64,000 nucleotides of DNA from a bacterium (GTDB lineage Bacteria > Zixibacteria > MSB-5A5 > CAIYYT01), in contig JADJGC010000004.1 of NCBI GenBank assembly GCA_016708315.1, positions 124,001 to 188,000 of the forward strand, read 5' to 3'. Below, one piece after another: positions 43,584-53,205 of the stretch (positions are counted from its first letter, which is position 1; each line of letters begins with the position of its first letter). The notes below the pieces were generated by a model. The model saw only the letters and a program-made list of their open reading frames with translations, searched no databases and was not told the origin of the DNA. The translations under genes and the position numbers were made by a program.

Positions 43584-45815
43584 ATGAAGTCACTCGCTAT
43601 AATCTTCTTGATTCTTTCACTCAGCACTGCCGCAATTGCCCAGCGCAAAACCTACGATTACAACAATCTCTCCAGCGATCAGATTGAAGAGATCAAAAAT
43701 CAGTTGCTTGAGCTCCGCCGATACGAAAGCGCACGCAAGGAAGTAGGTATTAAGCGATTCCTACTGAATCAAGCGACTAAGATGAATGCCAATCAGGCGA
43801 ACTTTGATGTCAACTATTATGGCGTTCACGTCAACATCGCCTTTCCGACACAGTCGATTATCGCTTCTATCGACTATCAAATCACTTCTCAGATTCCAGC
43901 ACTCAATTCAGTCGACTTGGATTTGATTGACCAATTGATTGTCGATTCCGTCAAGGTCAATAGCCAGAATGCTGTCTTCAGCCATTTCAGCGGAATTCTC
44001 AACATCACGTTGCCGTCAGCCATTCCCAACGGCCAGAGTTTCCTGATGAATGTCTACTACCACGGACAACCGTATTCCGGCCTCGGATATACCGATGGCG
44101 GCATGGGGTTCCAGAACAACAACGGCAATCTCGTCTGTTGGACCGCTACCGAGCCGTTTGGCTCACGCAACTGGTGGCCCTGCAAAGACACTCCCGAAGA
44201 CAAAGCCGACTCTGTCAAACTCTGGATAGAGTGTCCGTCAAACATGACCGCCGTAACTAACGGCGTTTTGCAGTCGAATACGCTGCTAAGTGGCAGCCGC
44301 AGGCTGTTCTACTGGAAGCACAATTATCCCATCACCACCTACCTCGTTGCTATCTCGGTTGCGACGTTTGATATGGTTCAGAAGACATGGAACTACGACG
44401 GCCATAGCATGCCGGTCTATAGCTACACATTCCCCAATGCCTTCGTTTACAAACAGGTATTCGATACCTTGACAATACCAATGCTCAACATCTATAGCGA
44501 CGCATTCGGCATCTATCCCTTTGTCGGGGAAAAACTCGCCAACGTCAATTGCGGAATCTATGGCACGATGGAGCATCAGACTTGCTCATTCCACGACCCA
44601 TTTTCGAGTTATGACCCGGTATACTTGCTGATTCACGAAAATGCCCACCAGTGGTGGGGCGATATGATCACCTGCAAGACATTCCATCACATCTGGCTCA
44701 ATGAAGGCTTTGGCACCTATAGCGAATCTATCTTCTATGAAGGCGCATATGGTACTTCGCAGGCATACTTCAATCATATGCAAGCTTTGAAGTATCTTGG
44801 CGGCGGTACTATCTATGTTGAAGACCCGGCTACCCAAACCATCTTTGATGGCAGCCTTTCCTATAACAAAGGCGCTTGGGTTGTACACATGTTGCGTGGC
44901 GCGCTTGGCGATTCGACATTCTTCCGCGTCATCAAAGATTGGACGTCGTCATCATTCCGCTACGGATCGGCTACCACTCAAGACCTGGCATCATTTGTCT
45001 CCGACCGCGTCGGCTCCAACATGAACTGGTTTTTCAATCAGTGGATCTACGGCGATGGCCATCCCGACTACGAATACTCGTGGCAGTGTCGTCGCGATAC
45101 GATCGACGGCGGCTTCAAGCTTGAATTGGCTATTGAACAAATTCAGGAAAGCGGCGTGCTGTTCACGATGCCGGTCCGTACCAGACTGATAACTACCGGC
45201 GGCAATCGCGACACGACTTTCTTCAATAATGCCTGGTCTCAGTTCTACTCAGTGAGTTTGCCTGACTCAGTAACGAATCTTCAATTCGACCCGCAGGAGT
45301 GGATCTTACGCACAGCAAGTCGCGTTCCGTTTTCAATGCATGTTGCTACCACCGCTTGCGTCGATGGTGCACTTGGGGAAGAGTATTATCAGAAATTTGA
45401 AGCAGTCGGAGGAGACGAGCCTTACTATTGGACCTTCAACGGCGGCGACCTTCCATTCGGACTGAATTTCGTCGGTGGTACTGCTGGGGAGATTACTGGA
45501 GTCCCGAGCTATGAGGCCACTTTCTTCTTCACACTGAAGGTGCAAGATTCCAGCATCCCGCCGCAAGAGCGACTCTACTCCTATTCAATCACGATCGGTC
45601 CTTCATCCGATATCTGCGGTGATGCCGACGGCAGTTCTGCGGTGACTGTTTCCGATGTCGTCTTTCTCATCAACTACATCTTCGGCGGCGGACCCGCACC
45701 GGCAGGCAGTAGCGGCGATCCTGATTGCAGCGGAAGTGTCACGGTTTCCGACGCGGTTCATCTGATCAACTTCATATTCTCCGGCGGTCCCGTTCCGTGT
45801 AGTGCCTGCAATTAG
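43584..45815 (+). CDS. Secreted M1-family metallo-aminopeptidase with Ig-like and dockerin repeats
   Basis: 743-residue exported zinc peptidase. A signal peptide (ending AAIAQ) is followed by the N-terminal beta domain and the catalytic domain. The zinc site HENAHQWWG and downstream glutamate in NEGFGTYSE are intact (near residue 350), and the exopeptidase GAMEN motif appears as GTMEH, a variation that may change N-terminus recognition. After the catalytic domain come an Ig-like/He_PIG domain (VGGDEPYYWTFNGGDLPFGL) and two dockerin-like repeats ending CSACN, as in the protein at 1708. Two adjacent ATGs at 43581 and 43584 are equivalent choices. The C-terminal domain probably tethers or sorts the enzyme at the cell surface. 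Confidence 0.9.
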   Translation: MKSLAIIFLILSLSTAAIAQRKTYDYNNLSSDQIEEIKNQLLELRRYESARKEVGIKRFLLNQATKMNANQANFDVNYYGVHVNIAFPTQSIIASIDYQITSQIPALNSVDLDLIDQLIVDSVKVNSQNAVFSHFSGILNITLPSAIPNGQSFLMNVYYHGQPYSGLGYTDGGMGFQNNNGNLVCWTATEPFGSRNWWPCKDTPEDKADSVKLWIECPSNMTAVTNGVLQSNTLLSGSRRLFYWKHNYPITTYLVAISVATFDMVQKTWNYDGHSMPVYSYTFPNAFVYKQVFDTLTIPMLNIYSDAFGIYPFVGEKLANVNCGIYGTMEHQTCSFHDPFSSYDPVYLLIHENAHQWWGDMITCKTFHHIWLNEGFGTYSESIFYEGAYGTSQAYFNHMQALKYLGGGTIYVEDPATQTIFDGSLSYNKGAWVVHMLRGALGDSTFFRVIKDWTSSSFRYGSATTQDLASFVSDRVGSNMNWFFNQWIYGDGHPDYEYSWQCRRDTIDGGFKLELAIEQIQESGVLFTMPVRTRLITTGGNRDTTFFNNAWSQFYSVSLPDSVTNLQFDPQEWILRTASRVPFSMHVATTACVDGALGEEYYQKFEAVGGDEPYYWTFNGGDLPFGLNFVGGTAGEITGVPSYEATFFFTLKVQDSSIPPQERLYSYSITIGPSSDICGDADGSSAVTVSDVVFLINYIFGGGPAPAGSSGDPDCSGSVTVSDAVHLINFIFSGGPVPCSACN

Positions 45816-45838
45816 CTCCAATTGACAACGCTTCGCCC

Positions 45839-45866
45839 TTTGTAGCCTAGCCCCTTGTGGGCGTCA
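45839..45866. repeat. 28-base intergenic repeat, second copy
   Basis: Identical over 28 bases to 23855-23882 inside clpV, with unrelated flanks. It lies 23 bases after the M1 peptidase gene in a 199-base gap before the ABC transporter, where I see no other feature. Confidence 0.8.
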
Positions 45867-46014
45867 TTTGAATTGATCAATGCGTCCGGTCTGCTCTGAC
45901 TCACTCGCTACAGTACACGATTTCTAGCGTCTGTACCCCCAAATCAAAATACTCATTGCACCCCAAGCAGTCATCGACGATATTTTTGGACACATTTTTC
46001 AGCAGGGGTATGAC

Positions 46015-46788
46015 GTGATAAAAGTTACAGAGTTGTCGAAATCCTTCGGCTCTCTTCGGGCAGTTGACCGGCTAAGCTTCAATATTCCTGATGGCGAAGT
46101 CTTCGGTCTGCTCGGTCCCAACGGCGCCGGCAAGAGCACTACTGTCAAAATGATGGTCGGTATGCTCACTCCCTCCGAAGGCGAAATTGAAATCAACGGC
46201 GCGAGTGTCAAAACAGAAATCAATAAAATCAAGACCGATCTCGGCTATGTTCCCGAGAACTGTGCACTCTATGAAAACCTCACCGGTCGCGAGCACTTGG
46301 AAATGGTCTGTAACTTGCACCACTTCCCGCTTGAGAAGATTGAACCGCAGGCGAAGAAGTTAATCGAATTGATGGAACTAGCCGATGCTGCCGACAAGCG
46401 CATCGCTGGCTATTCGAAAGGAATGAAACAACGGCTCTTACTCGCCGGAGCAATCATCCACAACCCCAGCGTCCTCATTCTCGATGAGCCCCTTTCCGGT
46501 CTCGATGCCAACGCTCAAAGTCTGATTCGCGAGTTAATCCGCGAATTCGCCCGCTCCGGCAAAACGGTTGTCTTCTGCTCGCATGTCCTCGAGGTCGTTG
46601 AGCGTCTCTGTGATCGGATGATCATCATCGATCGCGGCAAAAAACTCACCGAAGGCACACCTGCCGAGATCATGACCCAGGTAGGCGCGTCATCGTTGGG
46701 CGCCGCATTCAACCAACTCACCGGCGCCACCGATATTGACAACCAGGCCAAAGGCATTCTCCGTGCAATCGAGGACCAGAATGGCTGA
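46015..46788 (+). CDS. ABC transporter ATP-binding protein
   Basis: 257-residue ATPase of an ABC exporter. Walker A GPNGAGKST, a signature variant YSKGMKQRL replacing LSGGQ, Walker B VLILDEPLSGLDA, and the switch histidine in VFCSHVLEVVERL are all present. The YSKGMKQ type is usual in multidrug/Nod-type exporters. The start is GTG 46015 behind AGGGG. The gene overlaps its permease by eight bases. The substrate is unknown. Confidence 0.93.
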   Translation: MIKVTELSKSFGSLRAVDRLSFNIPDGEVFGLLGPNGAGKSTTVKMMVGMLTPSEGEIEINGASVKTEINKIKTDLGYVPENCALYENLTGREHLEMVCNLHHFPLEKIEPQAKKLIELMELADAADKRIAGYSKGMKQRLLLAGAIIHNPSVLILDEPLSGLDANAQSLIRELIREFARSGKTVVFCSHVLEVVERLCDRMIIIDRGKKLTEGTPAEIMTQVGASSLGAAFNQLTGATDIDNQAKGILRAIEDQNG

Positions 46789-48442
46789 AGCTGTTTCTCA
46801 ATTCGATCACGACCGCGTCGACAAACGCCAGCTCAAGACCCTGCTCAAAATCGCATATCGAACCGACCTGCGCGGCTCCAATAATCCGTTTCGCGGTTAC
46901 GGGCAGAAGCAAAGCAACTTCCCGCCGATTCTTGGTTTGATAGTGATGAAGCTCTTCCTCGGACTGCTCTTGAGCGCCATCATGTGGAAACTTGACAGCC
47001 CCTTCTTCGGTGCGATGACAGTCAACATTGCAGCATTGGTATTCATCTCACTGACTATCTTGCTCGAATTCTCGAATCTGATTATCAGCCCCGATGACTA
47101 TCCCATCATTTCGCCGCATCCGGTCAACTCGAAAACATTCTTCTTCGCCAAAGCAATTCACTTCGTCGTCTATGTCACCATTCTCGCAACGGCGATCATA
47201 ATAATCCCGTCTGTTGTTGCTGCGGTTCGGTTCCATACCTGGTGGCTGGCGCCGGTGATCTTCGTCTCGTCGTGGGGAATGGCAATGGCGGCGTCGCTCT
47301 TCTTCATCTTGTTCTATACAATCGTACTCAAAGTTATCAATCGCGACCGCATGCAGCGCCTGCTTGGCTACGCGCAACTGGTCTTCGTGACTGTGATATA
47401 CGCCGGATACATTGTCCTTCCGCGCATGATTGAGAGAGTTACAACCATTGATGTTACCTCGGTTGATGTCCTGTGGATTTACTTCACGCCGCCCGCGTGG
47501 TTTGCAGCCTGGCCCGCCTTGTCGACCGGCGATACGCGCCTGGAAGTCATCATCGCCGCCATCACCGGAATCGTAGCTTTGGCGGTCATGGCAAGAATCA
47601 GCGTTTCGCGTCTTTCGATGGAGTATGCTGTGACGCTTAACAACACTGTCGAACAGATGGAAAAGTCACAAGTCGCCGCGCCCAAGAGCTTCTTCGCCCG
47701 ACTGGTTGAATCAACCTCCAGCTCCGAGGATCGCGCCGTTTGGAAACTGATCCGCGCCCAATTCAAATATGACAACCGCTTCAAGATGACAGTCTTGTCG
47801 ATTCTCCCGCTGACAATCTTCTATATCTTCATGGGACTGCAAGACGGTGGAAAATTGATCGATCCATTCATTGGCTCATTGGAGGATTCAAGCGGCAGCG
47901 GCAATTATCTGCTCTACATCGCTGTCGGTATGCTCCCCTTCATGATCATTATGGGTACCGCCTACAGCCCCTCAGCGGCAGCATCGTGGGTGTTCTTTGC
48001 TTCGCCCGCGAATAAGACCAATCTCGTTATGTCCGCCGCCCGTTTTACCGTGGTATATTTCTGCATTCCTTATCTGCTTTTGTTAACCGGAATTCTCGGC
48101 TACTTCTTCGGCAATTATCTTCACGGCTTCTTGCATTGCTTCATTCTTTTCTTGATGCTGCTCACGCTGGTCCGTGTCTTTGTCCTGCTCATGCCGAATC
48201 TCCCCTTTAGCATTCCTGTCCGCGCCGGTCAACGCGGAGTACTGATGATGCTGATGTTTCTGATACCCACGATCTTCATTGTGGTGCCGATGGTCATCAT
48301 CACGAAACTAAGCTACGGCGGCGTCATCGGTTATTCGCTAATCGCCGCCGGTCTTGTATTAATCTGGATGCTGTTTGGATGGATAATGAAACGAAGCATT
48401 CCCAAGCGCGTCAACAAACTCGAATACGCCGAATCGACATAG
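46781..48442 (+). CDS. ABC transporter permease
   Basis: 553-residue integral membrane partner of the preceding ATPase, with about twelve hydrophobic segments and a charged cytoplasmic N-terminus (DHDRVDKRQLKTLLKIAYRTDLRG). The start is ATG 46781, overlapping the ATPase stop. An open frame extends 45 bases upstream but lies inside the ATPase gene. Size and ABC-2-like topology suggest export of a lipid, peptide or polysaccharide, which cannot be refined from sequence. Confidence 0.85.
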   Translation: MAEAVSQFDHDRVDKRQLKTLLKIAYRTDLRGSNNPFRGYGQKQSNFPPILGLIVMKLFLGLLLSAIMWKLDSPFFGAMTVNIAALVFISLTILLEFSNLIISPDDYPIISPHPVNSKTFFFAKAIHFVVYVTILATAIIIIPSVVAAVRFHTWWLAPVIFVSSWGMAMAASLFFILFYTIVLKVINRDRMQRLLGYAQLVFVTVIYAGYIVLPRMIERVTTIDVTSVDVLWIYFTPPAWFAAWPALSTGDTRLEVIIAAITGIVALAVMARISVSRLSMEYAVTLNNTVEQMEKSQVAAPKSFFARLVESTSSSEDRAVWKLIRAQFKYDNRFKMTVLSILPLTIFYIFMGLQDGGKLIDPFIGSLEDSSGSGNYLLYIAVGMLPFMIIMGTAYSPSAAASWVFFASPANKTNLVMSAARFTVVYFCIPYLLLLTGILGYFFGNYLHGFLHCFILFLMLLTLVRVFVLLMPNLPFSIPVRAGQRGVLMMLMFLIPTIFIVVPMVIITKLSYGGVIGYSLIAAGLVLIWMLFGWIMKRSIPKRVNKLEYAEST

Positions 48443-48445
48443 GGA

Positions 48446-48500
48446 CTTGTAGTTCAGGTTCGCAGTCCGCCGCGACGGACGTCGAAGCCGATACTTAGAG
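48446..48500. repeat. Degenerate TTGTAG-type intergenic repeat
   Basis: Begins CTTGTAGTTCAGGTTCGCAG and contains the inverted pair GTCCG/CGGAC. It resembles the copy at 49935 in its first 20 bases but is diverged in the palindrome. It lies just after the permease gene and could also act as a terminator. The rest of the gap to 48691 shows nothing clear. Confidence 0.5.
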
Positions 48501-48691
48501 TAACTTTGATTATGCCAAATAGACTCTGTAGGATGTTGAAACTGGCATACTAAACCACGTTTCACCTTGACAAACCAAGAATTCCAGTTAGAATTAATGA
48601 GATTTCAAGAAATCAATAATCACCATTATGCCGAATCAAGCACTGGCGGATCTGATCCCAAAATGAAAAGAAATCAAAGGGAGAGAAACAA

Positions 48692-49916
48692 ATGAGAATC
48701 ATAATCTCTGTCTTACTATTCTGGTACTATCGCTACAGGTCTTCGCGAGAAGGTCACGATCTACCGGCCCCCCCCGAGCTTTGTTCACCAGCTAACGGTA
48801 GCGAAGTACAGACCTTACGCCCAGTACTATGCGTGAAAAACGCCAACCAGCTCCGGTGTGATTCTGTGTCAACAATCCCTACCGGGCGGTGGACAGACTT
48901 TGGCGGAACTTCGTGCACGCTTGATGGACAGCCAGTTCCAGTCGGATCACTTATTCAAGCATGGGATCCGCAAGGTGTTCTCTGTGGCGAACGCACTGTA
49001 ACAACTCCCGGCGTCTATCTTGCTACAGCAGTTTATGGCGATGAGCCACTTACTCTCGAAGACGAAGGTTGCTTACCTGGTGACACAATTAGATTCACAA
49101 TCAACTGCTTCCCGGCTACACCACTTGGGCCAGCGAGTCCAATTTGGGTTGGAGTCAGTCCCATACGGATATTGAACCTCTCGGCGATAAGTGATTCAAC
49201 AATCTACCACTTCGAACTTTCAATGGATTCGTTGTTCTCAAGCGTGATGGAGTTTAGCGCACCGGAGCAGACGGGAACAACGACCAACATTTCTGTTCCG
49301 TTCGACCTCGCCGAGAATCAGCGCTTTTGGTGGCGAGTAAAGACTTCTAACGTCGAAGGAGAGTCGGGGTACTCGCTGGAGTGGTCGTTCTATGTTAACT
49401 CACAGAACTCCGCTCCGACAATGTTTAGTCTTTCAAGTCCACCAAACTCTCTTGCTACCCCGTTAGCAACTCGATTGCCCACGTTCGCATGGCAAAGCGG
49501 CTTTGATCCAGATCCGCTCGACACAATTCGATACACGTTCTTTTTGGCTTTTGATAGCTCCTCGAACTTTATGAACGTCATACCCGGTCTGCTTCCGACA
49601 TCATACAGTTTTGGGGACGCACTCGCTTGGGGCGAGAGTTATCGTTGGAGCGTACAGGCAAACGATTACAAGGGAGGATTCTCCTGGTCAAACTCCGAAT
49701 ACCGATTTAGAATCATGATCCCGGGAGACGCAAACGCCAGCGAAGCGTCGAAATCACTGACGTCTGTGGTTTTGATCAACTTCATTTGCGGGTGGTTCTG
49801 CGCCGGTTCCGTTGGAGTCAGGTGATCTAAACTGCGACAACAAATTCAATATCGTCGATGTGGTGTATCTAGTGAACTACATCTTCGCTGGAGGCGCATC
49901 GCCTTGTGAACCATGA
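48692..49916 (+). pseudogene. Decayed secreted dockerin-containing protein
   Basis: An open frame of 377 codons runs to 49825 and includes two fibronectin-like repeats (SPIWVGVSPIRILNLSAISDSTIYHFELS..., TRLPTFAWQSGFDPDPLDTIRYTFFLAFD). The C-terminal dockerin is scrambled: correct reading needs a missing base near 49740, an extra T near 49767, and a missing base near 49790. After that, SAPVPLESGDLNCDN and IVDVVYLVNYIFAGGASPC follow in another frame to a stop at 49914-49916. The signal peptide is also off-frame (ILVLSLQVFA lies in an alternative frame), with a C8 homopolymer at about 48768-48775. Several independent shifts suggest a real pseudogene. Confidence 0.75.
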
Positions 49917-49934
49917 TACTGCGACTCTTGGTAG

Positions 49935-49973
49935 TTTGTAGGTCGGGTTCGCAGCGAAGCGCCGAACCCGACA
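49935..49973. repeat. TTTGTAG-type palindromic intergenic repeat
   Basis: After TTTGTAG comes a perfect 10-base-pair inverted repeat GTCGGGTTCG / CGAACCCGAC (49942-49951 with 49963-49972). It sits between the dockerin pseudogene and the convergent uvrA. It is a REP-like element and possibly a shared terminator. Confidence 0.7.
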
Positions 49974-49995
49974 TTGTATCGAGGAGACTTTCCCC

Positions 49996-52863
49996 CTACG
50001 CCACGCTCTTCGCCTTCTTCACCTTCTTCGGTGATTCTGCTTCTAGCCGCAGTTCTTCCTTCAAGAACTGTCCCGTATATGACGCCTTCACCTGCGCCAC
50101 TTCCTCCGGCGTTCCGCTGGCAATAATCAACCCGCCTTCGTCACCACCCTCGGGACCAAGATCAACGATATAATCCGCCGTCTTGATGACATCAAGGTTA
50201 TGCTCAATCACCACGACCGTATTTCCGCGATCAACCAACTCATTCAGTACGCCGAGCAGCATTTTGATATCTTCAAAATGCAATCCCGTAGTCGGCTCAT
50301 CGAGAATGTACAACGTATTTCCCGTCGCCGTCTTTGACAATTCGGTCGCCAGCTTGATGCGCTGTGCTTCGCCGCCAGAAAGTGTCGTCGCCTGCTGTCC
50401 GAGATGAATATACCCCAGTCCCACCTGGTTCAATACTTCCAGCTTCTTGCGCAACTGCGGAATGCTGGCAAAGAAATGCAGCGCCTCGCTCACCGTCATG
50501 TCGAGCACTTCGGCTATCGACTTGCCTTTGTACTTCACTTCCAGCGTTTCGCGATTGTAGCGTTCCCCGCGGCACACTTCGCAAGGCACATACACATCCG
50601 GCAGGAAATGCATTTCGATCTTCAAGATTCCGTCGCCCTCGCACGCTTCACAGCGTCCGCCCTTGACATTGAAACTGAATCGTCCCGGAAGGTAGCCGCG
50701 AATCTTCGACTCAGGCATCTGTGCATACAAGTCGCGAATAAAAGTAAACAGCCCAGTATATGTCGCCGGATTCGAACGCGGCGTCCGGCCAATCGGCGAC
50801 TGGTCGATATCGATCACCTTATCAAGATGTTCAAGTCCTGTGATGCTCTTGTAGGGAAGTGGCTCATGCTTGGCCTCCCAAAAATGCTTTGCCATGATCC
50901 TGTAAAGCGTCTCATTGATCAGCGTTGACTTGCCCGAACCTGATACCCCCGTCACGCAAGTGAACACACCAACCGGAATGTCGATGCCGACTTCCTTCAA
51001 GTTGTTTCCCAGCGCGCCGCGCAAGGAAATCAGCTTCCCGTTTCCGGCTCTGCGCCGATGCGGCACTGGAATCGTCTTCTTGCGGGAAAGATATTGCCCG
51101 GTGAGCGACTTCGGATTCTTCATGATCTGTTTCGGAGTTCCCGCCGCAACAATATGCCCGCCGTTGACTCCTGCGCCCGGTCCCAGGTCGATTACCCAGT
51201 CAGCGCGTTCAATCGTGTCGCGATCGTGTTCCACGACTAACACGGTATTGCCGAGATCGCGCAGTTCAAGCAGTGTATTCAGCAGTCGCGTGTTGTCGCG
51301 CTGATGTAGTCCAATTGACGGTTCATCGAGGATGTACAGTACACCGACCAACCGCGAACCGATCTGCGTCGCCAGCCTGATGCGTTGCGCTTCTCCGCCC
51401 GACAGCGTTGATGCCATGCGGTTGAGTGTGAGGTAGTCAAGCCCGACATTCATCAAGAATCCCAACCGCTCGCGGACTTCCTTAAGAATCTGCTTTGCTA
51501 TCGTCGCCTGTTTGGTGGTGAGCTTTAAGCCATCGAAGAACTTCTGCGCCTGCTTAACCGACATCCCCGTTGTCGCGGCAATCGATTCTCCGCCGACCAG
51601 TACCGAGGTAGCCTCGCGCTTCAACCGCGATCCCTTACAAATCTGGCAGGGCGACATCGACATATATGTTTCAATCCACGAGCGAATTCCGGATGACTCC
51701 GTCTGTTTGTATCTGCGTTCCAAATTCGGGATCACACCCTCAAACTTGCCGCGATACTCACCCTTGTGCTTGCCTTCGCGCGACTCATAATGGAAGGTCA
51801 GTTCCTTCGTCGTTCCGTACAGGATGACTTGCTGTTGTTCTTTCGTCAGATCCTTCCACGGCATTGTAAACTTGAAACTGAACTTCTCAGCAAGACCGCG
51901 AAGCATCACGCGATACCAATTCGACATATCGGATCGCCATGGATGTATTGCTCCGTCGTTGATTGAGATATAATGATCCGGCACCACGCGATCAGGGTCG
52001 ACCTCCATCTTGTGTCCCAGCCCAAGACATCCCGTGCAGGCGCCATACGGCGAATTGAACGAAAACATTCGCGGTGAGAGTTCTTCGAAAGAGATGTCGC
52101 AATTCGGACAGCCGTACTCGGTCGAGAAAATCCGCATCGCCTCGTTGCCTTGCACGATTCCGACAGTCCCGCCTGCAAGCTTGATCGCCGTCTCAATCGA
52201 ATCGGCCAACCGACTGGCGATTCCTTCCTTCACGACAAGACGGTCGATAACAACTTCGATGTCGTGCTTCTTGTTCTTATCGAGCTTGAGTTCGGCGTCG
52301 ACATCAACAGCTTCGCCGTTAACGCGAATGCGTGCAAATCCCTGCTTCTTGATTTCTTCCACCGCTTCGCGATGTTCACCCTTGCGGCTGCGGACCAATG
52401 GCGCCAAGATCTGGATTCGGCTGTTGGCGGGGTATTCCAAAACATGATCGACGATCTGGGAAACCGTCTGTTGCGAAATCTTCGCCCCGCAGACATAGCA
52501 GTGCGGCTCACCGACTCGGGCATACAAAAGTCGTAGATAGTCATATATCTCAGTTACTGTTCCCACTGTCGAGCGCGGATTCTTGCTCGCCGAGCGCTGT
52601 TCAATCGATATCGCCGGCGAAAGCCCGTCGATAAAATCGATATCCGGCTTTTCCATCAGCCCGAGAAACTGCCGGGCATAGGCCGACAGCGACTCGACAT
52701 AGCGCCTTTGCCCCTCTGCATAAATCGTATCGAACGCAAGTGACGACTTGCCCGAACCCGACAAGCCGGTCACAACCACCAATTGGTCGCGCGGGATGTT
52801 GATATCAATGTTTTTGAGATTGTGCTCTCTGGCACCCTTGATTCTTATATATTCAGCAGACAC
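49996..52863 (-). CDS. uvrA: UvrA, excinuclease ABC subunit A
   Basis: 955-residue damage-recognition ATPase of nucleotide excision repair. Two ABC modules are complete: Walker A GLSGSGKSSLAFDTIYAEGQRRYVESLSAYARQ-type start near residue 33 (given here only as its hallmark) and GVSGSGKSTLINE near 640; signatures TLSGGEAQR occur twice. Zinc-binding cysteine pairs (CYVCG, CPNC, CTGC, CEAC, CEVC) and the C-terminal VIVDLGPEGGDEGG-like region are present. GTG 52863 is the start, behind GGAGG. It stands alone, convergent with the pseudogene. Confidence 0.97.
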   Translation of the reverse strand: MSAEYIRIKGAREHNLKNIDINIPRDQLVVVTGLSGSGKSSLAFDTIYAEGQRRYVESLSAYARQFLGLMEKPDIDFIDGLSPAISIEQRSASKNPRSTVGTVTEIYDYLRLLYARVGEPHCYVCGAKISQQTVSQIVDHVLEYPANSRIQILAPLVRSRKGEHREAVEEIKKQGFARIRVNGEAVDVDAELKLDKNKKHDIEVVIDRLVVKEGIASRLADSIETAIKLAGGTVGIVQGNEAMRIFSTEYGCPNCDISFEELSPRMFSFNSPYGACTGCLGLGHKMEVDPDRVVPDHYISINDGAIHPWRSDMSNWYRVMLRGLAEKFSFKFTMPWKDLTKEQQQVILYGTTKELTFHYESREGKHKGEYRGKFEGVIPNLERRYKQTESSGIRSWIETYMSMSPCQICKGSRLKREATSVLVGGESIAATTGMSVKQAQKFFDGLKLTTKQATIAKQILKEVRERLGFLMNVGLDYLTLNRMASTLSGGEAQRIRLATQIGSRLVGVLYILDEPSIGLHQRDNTRLLNTLLELRDLGNTVLVVEHDRDTIERADWVIDLGPGAGVNGGHIVAAGTPKQIMKNPKSLTGQYLSRKKTIPVPHRRRAGNGKLISLRGALGNNLKEVGIDIPVGVFTCVTGVSGSGKSTLINETLYRIMAKHFWEAKHEPLPYKSITGLEHLDKVIDIDQSPIGRTPRSNPATYTGLFTFIRDLYAQMPESKIRGYLPGRFSFNVKGGRCEACEGDGILKIEMHFLPDVYVPCEVCRGERYNRETLEVKYKGKSIAEVLDMTVSEALHFFASIPQLRKKLEVLNQVGLGYIHLGQQATTLSGGEAQRIKLATELSKTATGNTLYILDEPTTGLHFEDIKMLLGVLNELVDRGNTVVVIEHNLDVIKTADYIVDLGPEGGDEGGLIIASGTPEEVAQVKASYTGQFLKEELRLEAESPKKVKKAKSVA

Positions 52864-53205
52864 CTAATAAGCCTCCGAAAAGTTAAACTCGTATTATACG
52901 GGCGATTTCCGCCAGCCGCAATCATATTTGGCCTTTGGGATAGCAGTTTTGACCCGTTTTTATGGCAATTCAGCCAATCAGCCGCGCAAAAATCCCTTGA
53001 TGGCCCGCTTCTGCCCGACTATACTGCTCGCCTTTGATTTTTCAAGACGGGGTAGCCCCGGATTGTCGCTGATAATTACCAGTAATTGGACAAATAGGCA
53101 AATTTTCGCAAGCGTACCTATTCCGATGGCTTATTCTGACTAAGTTGGTCAGTATTGCCGATGACACTGATAAGAGTTTTATAATTTCTATATCGCGAGG
53201 AGATA
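52864..53205 (+). promoter_or_regulatory. Regulatory region of the suf operon with dyad operator and promoter
   Basis: A 17-base near-palindrome CTGACTAAGTTGGTCAG (53136-53152, one mismatched pair) lies just upstream of a TATAAT (53180-53185). A weak -35 TTGCCG overlaps the downstream edge (19-base spacing). An Rrf2-family or other regulator could bind the dyad to sense Fe-S demand, but no regulator gene is in the window. A GAGGAG ribosome site precedes sufC. The remainder of this 342-base gap, next to uvrA, shows nothing recognisable. Confidence 0.45.
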
